DNA of 64,000 nt from Brevibacterium permense. Its GTDB lineage: Bacteria; Actinomycetota; Actinomycetes; Actinomycetales; Brevibacteriaceae. Position 1 is the first letter of the stretch; the number at the start of each line of letters is the position of its first letter. Positions 47,567 to 57,805 of this stretch are shown here, one piece after another. A program made the position numbers and the translations under genes. The notes below the pieces were generated by a model. The model did not search any database. It was not told the origin of the DNA and saw nothing but the letters and a program-made list of their open reading frames with translations. The DNA lies in contig NZ_JABSSX010000001.1 in assembly GCF_013280495.1 (NCBI RefSeq), forward strand, positions 372,001 through 436,000, written 5' to 3'.

Positions 47567-49084
47567 TCAGCCGGCAGCCACCTCGCTGCGCAGCTTGTGC
47601 TTGAGCAGCTTGCCTGAGGGGTTGCGCGGCAGTTCATCGACGGTCAGTACTTCGCGCGGCAGCTTGTAGCGGGCGAGCTTGTCGGCCAGGTGGTCGCGCA
47701 GCTCTTCGACACCGAAGTCCTCACCATCGGTGGTCGTGATGAAGGCGACGACCTGCTCGCCCCACTGCGGATCCGGCTTCGCCACCACCGCGACGTCGGC
47801 GACCCGTTCGTGGGTGATGATAGCCTCCTCGACCTCAAGGGAGAATACATTCTCGCCGCCGACGATGATGACGTCCTTCGAGCGGTCGACGATATAGAGA
47901 TACCCGTCCTCGTCGAGCCGGGCGAGATCACCGGTCTTGTACCACTCGCCCTCGAAGGCCGCCTCGGTGGCTTGGGGATTGCCGAGGTATTCGCGCATCC
48001 GGGTGTCACCGGCAAACCAGATCTCGCCGGTCTCCCCGGGACCTGCCTCGGCACCGTCGGCCGTGACCACGCGCATGGCGTTGCCGACCATGGCATGCCT
48101 GCCGACGGACCCGGCCTTGCGGAGCTGGTCCTCAGGTCCGAGAAGACATCCGGTCGGCCCCATCTCGGACATGCCGAAGAGGTTGTAGAACTGGTTCGTC
48201 CCGTAGGCCTCGACGAGCATGGCCGCCGTCGAACGGTCGATCGGAGCGCCGCCGTAGTTCCACCGGCGAATGGACGAGAAGTCATAGTCGGAGAAATCGA
48301 AGCCGAGCTTCTTCGCGGTCATGATCGGCGCCACATAGGCGACAGTGGGTCCGAAGAACGTCGTGATCTGTTCCGCCGCGATGACCTGCATCGACTCCAC
48401 CGGGTGATAAGCCCGCTGGAGGACGACCGTTCCACCCATCTGGATCGTCGGGATGAGAGCGATATTCAGCGGCGCCGAATGCCAGATCGGCATGCAGATG
48501 AGGTACCGGTCGTCGTCGCGGTAATCCATGTTGAGGTTGATGAGAGTGCCGACTTGGAAGATATTGCGGTGCGAATGCACGCATCCCTTCGGTGAGCTCG
48601 TCGTGCCGGAGGTGTAGAGGATCTGCGCGACCTGTTCATCGGTGAAGTCCCCGGGGTCGGCCTCGGTCGCGGCATCGAGCTGGACATCGAAGCTGCCCGG
48701 GGCGCTGGGTTCTGTCTCCAGCCAGGTGATGTCCGGTGCCCCGGCCCGCGCGACTTCGGCGAGCTCGGTGCTGACGATGCCGAGCTTCGCTCCCGAATGC
48801 TCGATCGTGTACTTGACCTCTGGGGGCTGGAACTTGTGATTGACCGGTACGACGGTCGCACCGAGGTACCACGCGCCGAAAGCTGCGAAGACGAACCCCG
48901 GGACATTCACCGTCATGATGCCCACGGCGTCGCCGGGCCGGATTCCGTTGTCGCTGAGCACCTGCGCCGCCTTGAGCGCCCGGTGGCGCAGCTCGACGTA
49001 GGTGAAGCGCTGATCCTCATAGGCCAGGGCCTCCTTGTCGGGGTTCCGCAGGACGGTGGTGTCGAGCATGGTTCCGAGCTTCAT
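47567..49084 (-). CDS. AMP-dependent acyl-CoA synthetase/ligase
   Basis: 505 residues, ANL superfamily. P-loop-like YTSGTTSSPKG (157-167), NLFGMSEMGPTG, EIWFAGDTRM, the hinge region YKTGDLARLDEDGYLYIVDRSKDVIIVGGENV and the catalytic lysine in NPSGKLLKHKL. It activates a carboxylic acid to its CoA thioester via an acyl-adenylate. Chain length cannot be inferred. AAGGAG precedes the ATG. Divergent from a TetR regulator and AidB-like dehydrogenase, suggesting a fatty or aromatic acid degradation unit. Confidence 0.88.
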   Translation of the reverse strand: MKLGTMLDTTVLRNPDKEALAYEDQRFTYVELRHRALKAAQVLSDNGIRPGDAVGIMTVNVPGFVFAAFGAWYLGATVVPVNHKFQPPEVKYTIEHSGAKLGIVSTELAEVARAGAPDITWLETEPSAPGSFDVQLDAATEADPGDFTDEQVAQILYTSGTTSSPKGCVHSHRNIFQVGTLINLNMDYRDDDRYLICMPIWHSAPLNIALIPTIQMGGTVVLQRAYHPVESMQVIAAEQITTFFGPTVAYVAPIMTAKKLGFDFSDYDFSSIRRWNYGGAPIDRSTAAMLVEAYGTNQFYNLFGMSEMGPTGCLLGPEDQLRKAGSVGRHAMVGNAMRVVTADGAEAGPGETGEIWFAGDTRMREYLGNPQATEAAFEGEWYKTGDLARLDEDGYLYIVDRSKDVIIVGGENVFSLEVEEAIITHERVADVAVVAKPDPQWGEQVVAFITTTDGEDFGVEELRDHLADKLARYKLPREVLTVDELPRNPSGKLLKHKLRSEVAAG

Positions 49085-49121
49085 TGCTTCTCCTTGTGAC
49101 GAGTGTCATACTGAAAACAAT

Positions 49122-49135
49122 TGAACCACGATTCA
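49122..49135. promoter_or_regulatory. possible TetR operator
   Basis: TGAA-N6-TTCA within an AT-richer stretch between the divergent acyl-CoA ligase and TetR genes. Weak, but it is the only symmetric element in the short spacer. Confidence 0.25.
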
Positions 49136-49176
49136 TTTCTTTGTGGAAGCGAGCCCTTCGACGATCCGAGGTGAGG

Positions 49177-49779
49177 ATGGCGTATCGCGCAACCCAGCGC
49201 ACTCGGGCCAATGCCGAGGCGCGTCGGGCCGGCATCGAACGCGCCACTCGCCATGTCATTGCCCGCGGAGGATTCGCCTCGGCGAGTGTGGCCGCGGTTG
49301 CCGTCGAGGCCGATTGCAGTGCCGGGTCGATCTACACGTACTTCAGCAGCCGAGACGAGCTGCTGCGGCTGGTCTTCGCGCAGGCGGCAGGCCACGAGCT
49401 GGAGGTCATCGCCGGTACCGTCGCCGAGGCGGCCACGGCCTCGCAGATCGCCGAATCGACTGTCGAAGTCTTCGTCCGCCGTGCTGTGGCCGGTCGCCGG
49501 CTCGCCCACGCGCTGCTGCTCGAAGAGGTTCCCGAACCGGTTCAGAGTGAGCGACTGCGGCTGCGCCGCGGATATGCCGCCGCCATCGGGGCAGCCCTGG
49601 ACCGGGTGGGCGGCACGCAGATCCCCGCCGAGGTGGTCGCCCGTTCGATCGTCGGAAGCGTCGGAGAGAACCTCGTCGACATCCTCGACCCGGCGGCCCC
49701 GAATCCGAGCCCGACGGAGATCGAGACTCTCATCAGGGCACTGACCACGTTCACCCGATCCGCTCTAGGAGAAACATGA
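49177..49779 (+). CDS. TetR family transcriptional regulator
   Basis: 200 residues. N-terminal helix-turn-helix RAGIERATRHVIARGGFASASVAAVAVEADCSAGSIYTYFSSRDELLRLVF, as in TetR/AcrR. The C-terminal ligand domain is Ala/Val-rich. ATG 49177 matches the family start, and the frame upstream is unsupported. It is divergent from the acyl-CoA ligase and overlaps the acyl-CoA dehydrogenase start (ATGA), so it likely regulates both, with an acyl-CoA as plausible ligand. Confidence 0.88.
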   Translation: MAYRATQRTRANAEARRAGIERATRHVIARGGFASASVAAVAVEADCSAGSIYTYFSSRDELLRLVFAQAAGHELEVIAGTVAEAATASQIAESTVEVFVRRAVAGRRLAHALLLEEVPEPVQSERLRLRRGYAAAIGAALDRVGGTQIPAEVVARSIVGSVGENLVDILDPAAPNPSPTEIETLIRALTTFTRSALGET

Positions 49780-51497
49780 CCACCACGCCCGACACCACCG
49801 CGAACACTGCAGTCACACGTTCCGCAGAACCCACGTCGGAACCCTCCACCCCACGGACGACGCATACCGTGTTCAACCAAGCGCCGCCTCGGCGAGATAT
49901 CAACGAGTTCTCGCTGAATACGGCCCTGAAAGACGCGCTCGCCCACTATTCGCCGGGTGCCTCGCACGATGAGCTCGAGCGCATCGGGGCGCTCGTCGGC
50001 AGCGCCGATTTCATCAACGACGCACGCTTGGTCAACGTTCACGGGCCGGTGCTGCGGACCCACGACGACTGGGGCAATCGCGTCGACGAGATCGAATTCC
50101 ACCCGGCTTACCACCGGATCATCGGCGATGCACTCGACGCGGAGGCGCACTCGTATGCCTGGACTCATCCCGGGCCGGGAGCCAACGTCGAGCGTGCCGC
50201 GCGGTTCATGCTCTTCTCCCAGATCGAACCCGGCCATGCCTGCCCCGTGTCGATGACGCACGCGGTCGTGCCGTCCCTGCGCGTCGACTCCGCTCTCGCC
50301 GATTTCTGGGTGCCGCGTGCCACCGCAGCCGGGTACGATCCGCGGAGGGTCGACCCGGCGACGAAGTCCGCAGCGACGTTCGGTATGGCCATGACGGAGA
50401 AACAGGGCGGATCGGACATCCGGGCGAACACCACCACTGCGGTCCCGTCCGGCGACCACTACCTCATCACCGGCCACAAGTGGTTCTGTTCGGCTCCGCA
50501 GTCGGACGCATTCCTCGTCATCGCCCAACTCGATGAGGGGCCGAGCTGCTTCGTCGTGCCCCGTGTGCTGCCCGGCGGTGGCCTCAACTCGGTGCGCATC
50601 CAGCGGCTCAAGGACAAGCTGGGGAACAGATCCAACGCCTCGTCTGAAGTCGAGTTCGACGCCACCCAGGGGTGGCTGCTCGGGCAGGCCGGCAAGGGGG
50701 TGCGCACGATCATCGAAATGGTGGCCCAGACTCGACTCGACTGCGTCCTCGGTTCGACGGCGGGGATGCGCCAGTGCGTCGCCGAGGCGGTCTGGCACGC
50801 CCGTGGGCGCGCGGCCTTCGGCGCCAAGCTCATCGACCAGCCGCTCATGCGCGCCGTCATCGCCGACCTCCAACTGGAGGCGGAGGCAGCCACCTTCACC
50901 GCGCTGCACCTAGCCGCGGCCTATGATGACGACAGCGCCGAGGCGGCCGACTTCCGCCGCCTGGCGACGGCCGTCGGCAAGTATTGGATCTGTAAACGCG
51001 GCCCCGAGCATGCCTACGAGTCGCTCGAATGCCTCGGCGGCAACGGCTACACAGAGTCCTTCCCGTTGGCCCGCCGCTACCGGGAGCAGCCGGTGATGGC
51101 GGTGTGGGAAGGCTCAGGCAACGTCATTGTCCTCGACGTGCTGCGCGCCTTGGCTCGCGAGCCGCGCAGTGCGAAGACGTTCCTCGGCTTCCTCGAGACC
51201 GGTTTGGGCAAACACGCTGATTTCGACGCGGCTTACGAGTCGCTGGCCCGGTCATTGCAGGACGCGGCGCAGGATCTGGGCTCCGGGGATGCGGCAGCAC
51301 AGGCGTCGCTGCAGGCCGGAGGCCGAGCTCTCGTGGAGAAGATGGCGCTGCTCATGCAGGCGGCGATCCTGTTCGAATCCGCCCCGGACGAGGTGGCGGC
51401 CAGTTTTGCCGCGGCCCGACTCGGTGCCGACCGGGGCCGCGAATACGGCGCCCTGCCGGACGGAGTCGACGTCGACTTCCTCGTCGCCCGGGCGTGA
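49776..51497 (+). CDS. acyl-CoA dehydrogenase family protein, AidB-like
   Basis: 573 residues. The N-terminal VFNQAPPRRDINEFSLNTAL and RVDEIEFHPAYHRI are typical of AidB-like members. Next come FGMAMTEKQGGSDIRANTT (FAD/substrate loop), SAPQSDAFLVIAQ, RLKDKLGNRSNASSEVEF and ECLGGNGYTESFPLARRYREQPVMAVWEGSGNVI (C-terminal FAD region). AidB itself binds DNA and has little dehydrogenase activity. The operon context with an acyl-CoA ligase favours a metabolic role. First 25 residues are disordered. Confidence 0.85.
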   Translation: MTTTPDTTANTAVTRSAEPTSEPSTPRTTHTVFNQAPPRRDINEFSLNTALKDALAHYSPGASHDELERIGALVGSADFINDARLVNVHGPVLRTHDDWGNRVDEIEFHPAYHRIIGDALDAEAHSYAWTHPGPGANVERAARFMLFSQIEPGHACPVSMTHAVVPSLRVDSALADFWVPRATAAGYDPRRVDPATKSAATFGMAMTEKQGGSDIRANTTTAVPSGDHYLITGHKWFCSAPQSDAFLVIAQLDEGPSCFVVPRVLPGGGLNSVRIQRLKDKLGNRSNASSEVEFDATQGWLLGQAGKGVRTIIEMVAQTRLDCVLGSTAGMRQCVAEAVWHARGRAAFGAKLIDQPLMRAVIADLQLEAEAATFTALHLAAAYDDDSAEAADFRRLATAVGKYWICKRGPEHAYESLECLGGNGYTESFPLARRYREQPVMAVWEGSGNVIVLDVLRALAREPRSAKTFLGFLETGLGKHADFDAAYESLARSLQDAAQDLGSGDAAAQASLQAGGRALVEKMALLMQAAILFESAPDEVAASFAAARLGADRGREYGALPDGVDVDFLVARA

Positions 51498-51520
51498 GAG
51501 TCGGCGGTAACATCGGCGAA

Positions 51521-51582
51521 CAGCCCAGTTTGAGTTGAATAGCACAGTTTCTAACATGGGCTATTCAACGCGAACTGGGCTG
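51521..51582. repeat. family B inverted repeat, copy 3 (24-10-24)
   Basis: Left arm core GCCCAGTTTGAGTTGAATAG.. (51523-51546) and right arm TGGGCTATTCAACGCGAACT.. (51557-51580) with a 10-base loop, flanked by CA/TG extending the stem. Between the AidB-like gene and a convergent hypothetical gene. Confidence 0.9.
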
Positions 51583-51644
51583 CAGAGGGTGCGGGACTCA
51601 AGCGCGGGTGAAACTGAAACGCCCGCAGGCGTCGAGGCAGGAGC

Positions 51645-52097
51645 TCAGTCGCGGCGGTGAGCGGAGACGCACCGGCGGCGGTCGACGCGCATGACCCGGC
51701 CGCGGTTGCGCAGGCGACGCTGAACGCAGTCCGGCGGTCCGTCGAAATCCGGTCGCGGAGTGCGAGAGACGACAGCAGGTTTGTGCTCGAGGGCGAATGG
51801 ATCGGTTTCCCATTCCGGGGCGCGTCGCGCACCGAACTCAGAAGTTTCGATGAACGACCGGAACTCCGCGACCAGGCGCTCCTGCATGTCGTAGAGGCTC
51901 TCATCGTTGCCGGGGTAGTCGAGGAGGACTTCAATGGCCTCCCCGGCGACGACGATCCGCGCGAAGAGTCGACGCTCGTCTTCGGTATCGCGGAGCATCG
52001 CGATGCTGTCCCACTCGTGATCGGCGAACATCGCGAGAACGATCGGAGTGACGACCTTCTCGCAGAGGACATCCTGCGTGAGTTCGATGCGGTCCAT
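51645..52097 (-). CDS. hypothetical protein
   Basis: About 150 residues, no family recognised. The first ~95 residues look like a compact soluble domain (MDRIELTQDVLCEKVVTPIV, then FADHEWDSIAML, EDERRLFARIVV, YDMQERLVAEFRSFI). The C-terminal ~45 residues are Arg/Pro-rich and may reflect a late frameshift, because a second frame is also open there. Start at ATG 52097 (or 52109). Divergent from the pseudouridine synthase and convergent with the AidB-like gene. Confidence 0.5.
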   Translation of the reverse strand: MDRIELTQDVLCEKVVTPIVLAMFADHEWDSIAMLRDTEDERRLFARIVVAGEAIEVLLDYPGNDESLYDMQERLVAEFRSFIETSEFGARRAPEWETDPFALEHKPAVVSRTPRPDFDGPPDCVQRRLRNRGRVMRVDRRRCVSAHRRD

Positions 52098-52268
52098 GTG
52101 TCCCACCATATGTGCTCAGTCGTCGGGAGCTCGAAGGTGTCTCGGAGTTTTGCGGAAACCGCGGCCGATCTGCGGTATGCGGCAGACTTCGTGCGGTTCC
52201 GTGCCAATGCTTCCGCGCCCCGGACGAGAAGACGGCACCGCAAAGACTGGGACGACGACGGCACCGCA

Positions 52269-52281
52269 TAGACTTGGCCCC
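52269..52281 (+). promoter_or_regulatory. -10 box of a probable leaderless promoter (RluA-type gene)
   Basis: TAGACT at 52269-52274, seven bases before the ATG, with no ribosome binding site. Confidence 0.5.
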
Positions 52282-53367
52282 ATGCCCCGCAGTCCGCTCC
52301 CGCCCCGAGAAGGAATCTCGGCGACCGCGCTGCGCGCCCCCGGCGGCAAGGCCACCCATGCGAAGAATAACCTGCCCGTTCCCGACTCGATCGGGGCCTG
52401 GCTCGAATCCGAATTCCCCGAGGCGGCCCCCGATTCCCGACAGGCGCTGCTGACAGATGGGGACATGCGCGACGAGGCGGGGCTCCCGGTGACCTGGGAC
52501 GACCCGGTCATTCCCGGTGGGTTCTACTTCTTCCACCGTCCGGTCCCACCAGAAGAGCGAATCCCGTTTGAGGTCGGGATCGTCTTCGAGGACGAGGACC
52601 TCCTCGTCGTCGACAAACCTCATTTCCTCGCCAGTACCCCGAACGGACAGTTCGTCCGCGAATGCGTCGTCACGCGTCTGCGCGTCGACCTCGGCCAGCC
52701 CGACCTCGTCGCCATCCACCGCCTCGACCGGATCACCGCCGGACTGCTGGTCCTGTCGAAACGGCCCGAGACACGCGGCCGTTACCAGCGCCTGTTCCAA
52801 GACCGACGAGTCAGCAAAACCTACCGCGCCCTGGCGCCGGCCCCGCCGCCGGAGCTCGAATTCCCACTCGTCCGCGAATCGCGCCTGGTCAAACCCGTCG
52901 GCGGACGCCAGGTGCACGAAGTCGCAGGGGAGCCGAATGCGGTCAGTCGGATCCGACTGCTTCGAACCATCACCCCACCGGACGGCGAGCCATCGCGAGG
53001 TGACACGGATACCTCGCCGCCACCTCGGCGACGGGGAACTGCCAGTGCCCCGCCCGAACGGGCGGGGGACGGAAACGGAGCACCGCCTCGGCGACTGGAT
53101 GCGATTGCCGAATACGAGTTGAGCCCGGTCACGGGCAAGACGCACCAGCTGCGGGTGCACATGAACGCGCTCGGGCTGCCCATCCTCGGCGATCCGGTCT
53201 ATCCGGTCGACCTCGCCCCGGACCCCTACGACTTCACGTCACCGCTGCAGCTGTTGGCCGCTGAGATCGCATTCGATGATCCGCTGACGGGGTTGAGCCG
53301 GCGATTCGAAAGCGCACTCGAGCTCGATCCCGCCGCGGTCAGCTCCGATTCAGGCGAAACCCGGTAG
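52282..53367 (+). CDS. RluA-family pseudouridine synthase
   Basis: 361 residues. Catalytic motif HRLDRITAG (146-154, D149), preceded by EDLLVVDKPHFLAST and followed by YQRLFQDRRVSKTYRAL; C-terminal TGKTHQLRVHMNALGLPILGDPVYP. Isomerises uridine to pseudouridine in rRNA or tRNA; the target is unknown. An insertion of about 42 residues (about 230-272, Pro/Arg/Gly/Asp-rich) interrupts the catalytic domain and contains one exact and one near copy of the dispersed word. ATG 52282 fits a leaderless message. Confidence 0.85.
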   Translation: MPRSPLPPREGISATALRAPGGKATHAKNNLPVPDSIGAWLESEFPEAAPDSRQALLTDGDMRDEAGLPVTWDDPVIPGGFYFFHRPVPPEERIPFEVGIVFEDEDLLVVDKPHFLASTPNGQFVRECVVTRLRVDLGQPDLVAIHRLDRITAGLLVLSKRPETRGRYQRLFQDRRVSKTYRALAPAPPPELEFPLVRESRLVKPVGGRQVHEVAGEPNAVSRIRLLRTITPPDGEPSRGDTDTSPPPRRRGTASAPPERAGDGNGAPPRRLDAIAEYELSPVTGKTHQLRVHMNALGLPILGDPVYPVDLAPDPYDFTSPLQLLAAEIAFDDPLTGLSRRFESALELDPAAVSSDSGETR

Positions 53368-53376
53368 CCTGGTGTT
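53365..53376 (+). promoter_or_regulatory. -10 box of a probable leaderless promoter (GntR gene)
   Basis: TAGCCT at 53365-53370 ends six bases before the ATG, overlapping the end of the preceding gene. Confidence 0.4.
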
Positions 53377-54039
53377 ATGAGTCCACACGCCCCCGGATGC
53401 ACATCAGAGGCCATCGTCGCCCTTGTCCGCACCCGCATCACCGACGGCGAATACCCGGCAGGAAGCCCGGTCCGCGATGGTGCCCTGGCCAAAGAATTCA
53501 ACGTTTCGCGCAACACCGCCCGCGAATCGCTGAGCCTGCTGCGCCACGCCGGGCTGCTCACTCAGGAGCCCAACCGGGGCTTCTTCGTCTCCACCTTCGG
53601 CATCGACGAACTCAAGGACCTCTACCGCGCGCGCCGGGTCTTCGAGATCCGCGCCGTCCAGGAATCGCAGGACGCCACCGACGAGGCGATGGCCGCCGTC
53701 GAAGCCTCCGTGGTCCGGGCCGAAACCGCACCGAAGAACGAAACCTGGGCCGACGCGCAGGAACACTCGGCGTCGTTCCACCGTGCGATCGTCGGCCTCC
53801 TCGGTTCACCGCTTCTCGACGAGTTCTACCTCAATCTCATGGCCCGGCTGTCGACGACGTTCTCGCGCTCGCCCGAACCCGGGAAGTACCACTCGCACTG
53901 GGCGAACCCGCATCGGGACATCCTCGAGAAGATGAAATCCGGGGACCGGCAGGGAGCCGAAGGACTGCTGCGAATCCACCTCGACGACTCCGAAGCTTCG
54001 ACCCTCGACCTCGCACGGTCAGTGGGGGAGGGGCGCTAG
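53377..54039 (+). CDS. GntR family regulator, FadR/FCD type
   Basis: 220 residues. Winged helix ITDGEYPAGSPVRDGALAKEFNVSRNTARESLSLLRHAGLLTQEPNRGFFVS, then an all-helical FCD ligand domain (ELKDLYRARRVFEIRAV, FHRAIVGLLGS, HRDILEKMKSGDRQGAEGLLRIHL) with the Asp/His residues that bind a metal and carboxylate ligand in this family. Target genes are not evident from the neighbourhood. Confidence 0.88.
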   Translation: MSPHAPGCTSEAIVALVRTRITDGEYPAGSPVRDGALAKEFNVSRNTARESLSLLRHAGLLTQEPNRGFFVSTFGIDELKDLYRARRVFEIRAVQESQDATDEAMAAVEASVVRAETAPKNETWADAQEHSASFHRAIVGLLGSPLLDEFYLNLMARLSTTFSRSPEPGKYHSHWANPHRDILEKMKSGDRQGAEGLLRIHLDDSEASTLDLARSVGEGR

Positions 54040-54131
54040 GGCGAATCCGACAGCATTTCCTGTGTAGCCAGTCTCACAGTGCTCGGTGCTTGAACCCATA
54101 GCGGTCGACTCTCTCGCTCCGATAGCATTGA

Positions 54132-55691
<1,560 letters not shown>

Positions 55692-55732
55692 CGTAGGCAG
55701 GCACCTCTGGCTGCGATGCCTCTGGTCAGTGA

Positions 55733-55772
55733 GAAGCCGCAGCTTCCGCGTTTGCGCGGAGGCTGCGGCTTC
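55733..55772 (+). terminator. terminator after guaB
   Basis: GAAGCCGCAGCTTCCGCG (55733-55750) and CGCGGAGGCTGCGGCTTC (55755-55772) pair at 17 of 18 positions with a TTTG loop, 42 bases after the stop. Confidence 0.85.
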
Positions 55773-55853
55773 TTGCGTGTGCGGTCGGCTGAAGGCGCGG
55801 GGCGAATTCCTGGCTGTTCGACGGGAAGCTGTGACTGTGCAGTGCCTGAGCAA

Positions 55854-55913
55854 ATTGTTGGGTCGATCCACGGTGTTCTGCGGTCTGAAACCACCGTGGA
55901 TCGACCCAACAAT
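55854..55913. repeat. 60-bp inverted repeat with perfect 22-bp arms
   Basis: Arm beginning ATTGTTGGGTCGATCC (55854-55875) and its exact complement (55892-55913) around a 16-base loop. It lies midway in the guaB-desA spacer (55692-56191), well past the guaB terminator and about 210 bp before the iron box, so it has no obvious partner gene. I see nothing else gene-like in this 500-bp spacer apart from the iron box. Confidence 0.9.
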
Positions 55914-56124
55914 CCGCGGTCACCGGGGCGCCCTTGGTCTCACGATGCTGGATGACGGACCCCGATGTGACGAATGCCACTCGATCATTTTCCGGCCGAT
56001 GCACCCGTAGTGCGAACGGTCGCCTTGCCGTGTGAACGCTGGGAAGCGGCGGCATCGTCCTTGGTGAGGAGTCTACTTCCGTAGTCAACAAATCCACCCG
56101 GAGGCTCTTCGGAAACAAAAGAAC

Positions 56125-56143
56125 TTAGGGTAGGTTTCCCTAA
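56125..56143. promoter_or_regulatory. DtxR/IdeR iron box
   Basis: TTAGGGTAGGTTTCCCTAA, a 19-bp palindromic match to the iron-box consensus TTAGGTTAGGCTAACCTAA. It lies 48 bases before the desA start, so iron-loaded DtxR/IdeR would repress the siderophore operon. Confidence 0.9.
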
Positions 56144-56191
56144 TGCGAGCCGCGCTTCGCGGTGCGCATCATCGAAGGAGGAAACCTCACA

Positions 56192-57805
56192 GTGACGACT
56201 TCTCTGCTCTACGACACCGAAGCGACACCCACCGCAGCACCCCTTCAAACCCCCGAAATCCCCCACACCGATGCCCTCCTCGGCGCTCACAGCGCAGACG
56301 CGTACACATCGCTCATGCACGACGTCGTCGACATCCTCGGCGATCGGTTCCGCACAACTGAGCGGGCCGCCTCGGCAAAGGATCGCTCCGGACTGCAGGC
56401 CGCCGTCGACGCTGTCGACCTCGACACCGCAGGCGTCGGCAACTCCGAGGCCCTGCGCGAAGTCGACGCCCTCTACGCCGACAATGCCGTGTGGTTCCAC
56501 CACCCCAGCTACGTCGCCCACCTCAACTGCCCCGTCGCCGTGCCCGCCGTCGCCGCCGAAGCGATGCTCGCCGCCATCAACACCTCGGTCGACACCTACG
56601 ACCAGTCCGAGGTCGCCACCCTCATGGAACGCCGACTCATCGACTGGACCTGCGGGCACCTCGGCTTCGCCGGCGGCGGTGGAATCTTCACCTCCGGAGG
56701 CACCCAGTCGAATCTCCAGGCACTGTTCCTCGCCCGCGAAAACGTCCTCGCCGAGGCGGCGGGACACGTTGAGACCGTTGACGCCGAATCCCGCCGAGGC
56801 GGCCCTGGCCTGGGCGCGCCCAACCGCCGCGACCTGCTGTCGCGGCTGCGGATCCTCGCCACCGACCAGGCCCACTTCTCCGTGTCCCGCGCTGCGTTCC
56901 TCCTCGGCCTCGACGCCGAGGCGGTCGCGGCCGTCCCGACCGACCAGTCCGGCCGCATGGATGTCGAAGCACTCAATGCCAGCCTCCTCGCGATCAAGGC
57001 GAACGACCAGATCCCCATGGCCGTCGTCGCCACCGCCGGAACCACCGACCTCGGTGTCATCGACCCGCTCGAGACCATCGCCGATGTCTGCGAATCGGCG
57101 AACGTGTGGCTGCACGTCGACGCCGCATACGGCGGCGGGCTGCTCTGGGCCCCACAACGAGCCCACCTGCTCGACGGGATCTCCAGGGCCACCTCGGTGA
57201 CCATCGACTTCCATAAGACGTTCTTCCAGCCCGTGTCCTCATCGGCCCTGCTCATCAGGGACGCGAGCCTGTTCGCGCCGACGATCCACCACCACGACTA
57301 CCTCAATCCCGAAGCCGAAGCGCAAGAAGCCGACGCCGAACCGAACCAGGTCGACAAGTCCCTGCAGACCACCCGCCGCTTCGACGCGCTCAAGCTCTGG
57401 ACGACGCTGCGCGCCCGCGGGGCAGGCGAGATCGGATCGATGCTCGACACCGTCTGCGACCTCGCGACCGACGTCCGGGCGCTGCTCGAGGACCAGGCGG
57501 ACTTCGAAGTGCTCGGCGCCTCGGACCTGTCCACGGTGCTCTTCCGATTCACCCCGGCGACCGCGGACCAGGCCACCTGCGACGAACTCGTCCCGCTCAT
57601 CCGTCGAGTCCTCTTCCGCTCCGGCCGCGCCGCCATCGCCCGCACCGTCATCGACGGCACGCCGTGGCTCAAACTCACCCTGCTCAACCCCGACACCCGC
57701 ATCGACGACGTCACCGCCGTGCTCGACCTCGTCCGAGCCACCGGACACGGCATCCTCGCCGGCCGGGACCTCGAGGACGCAGCGACAGAAGGAGGCGCAG
57801 CATGA
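56192..57805 (+). CDS. desA: PLP-dependent lysine decarboxylase-type enzyme (DesA-like)
   Basis: 537 residues, group II (DDC-type) decarboxylase. GGIFTSGGTQSNLQALFLAR binds the cofactor phosphate, HVDAAYGGG supplies the aspartate, and K342 in DFHKTFFQP forms the Schiff base. In desferrioxamine-type pathways it makes cadaverine from lysine. A diaminobutyrate-like substrate cannot be excluded. GTG 56192 is chosen because AAGGAGG lies 10 bases upstream. A loop near 188-210 contains two exact copies of the dispersed word. First gene of the operon behind an iron box; overlaps desB (ATGA). Confidence 0.88.
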   Translation: MTTSLLYDTEATPTAAPLQTPEIPHTDALLGAHSADAYTSLMHDVVDILGDRFRTTERAASAKDRSGLQAAVDAVDLDTAGVGNSEALREVDALYADNAVWFHHPSYVAHLNCPVAVPAVAAEAMLAAINTSVDTYDQSEVATLMERRLIDWTCGHLGFAGGGGIFTSGGTQSNLQALFLARENVLAEAAGHVETVDAESRRGGPGLGAPNRRDLLSRLRILATDQAHFSVSRAAFLLGLDAEAVAAVPTDQSGRMDVEALNASLLAIKANDQIPMAVVATAGTTDLGVIDPLETIADVCESANVWLHVDAAYGGGLLWAPQRAHLLDGISRATSVTIDFHKTFFQPVSSSALLIRDASLFAPTIHHHDYLNPEAEAQEADAEPNQVDKSLQTTRRFDALKLWTTLRARGAGEIGSMLDTVCDLATDVRALLEDQADFEVLGASDLSTVLFRFTPATADQATCDELVPLIRRVLFRSGRAAIARTVIDGTPWLKLTLLNPDTRIDDVTAVLDLVRATGHGILAGRDLEDAATEGGAA

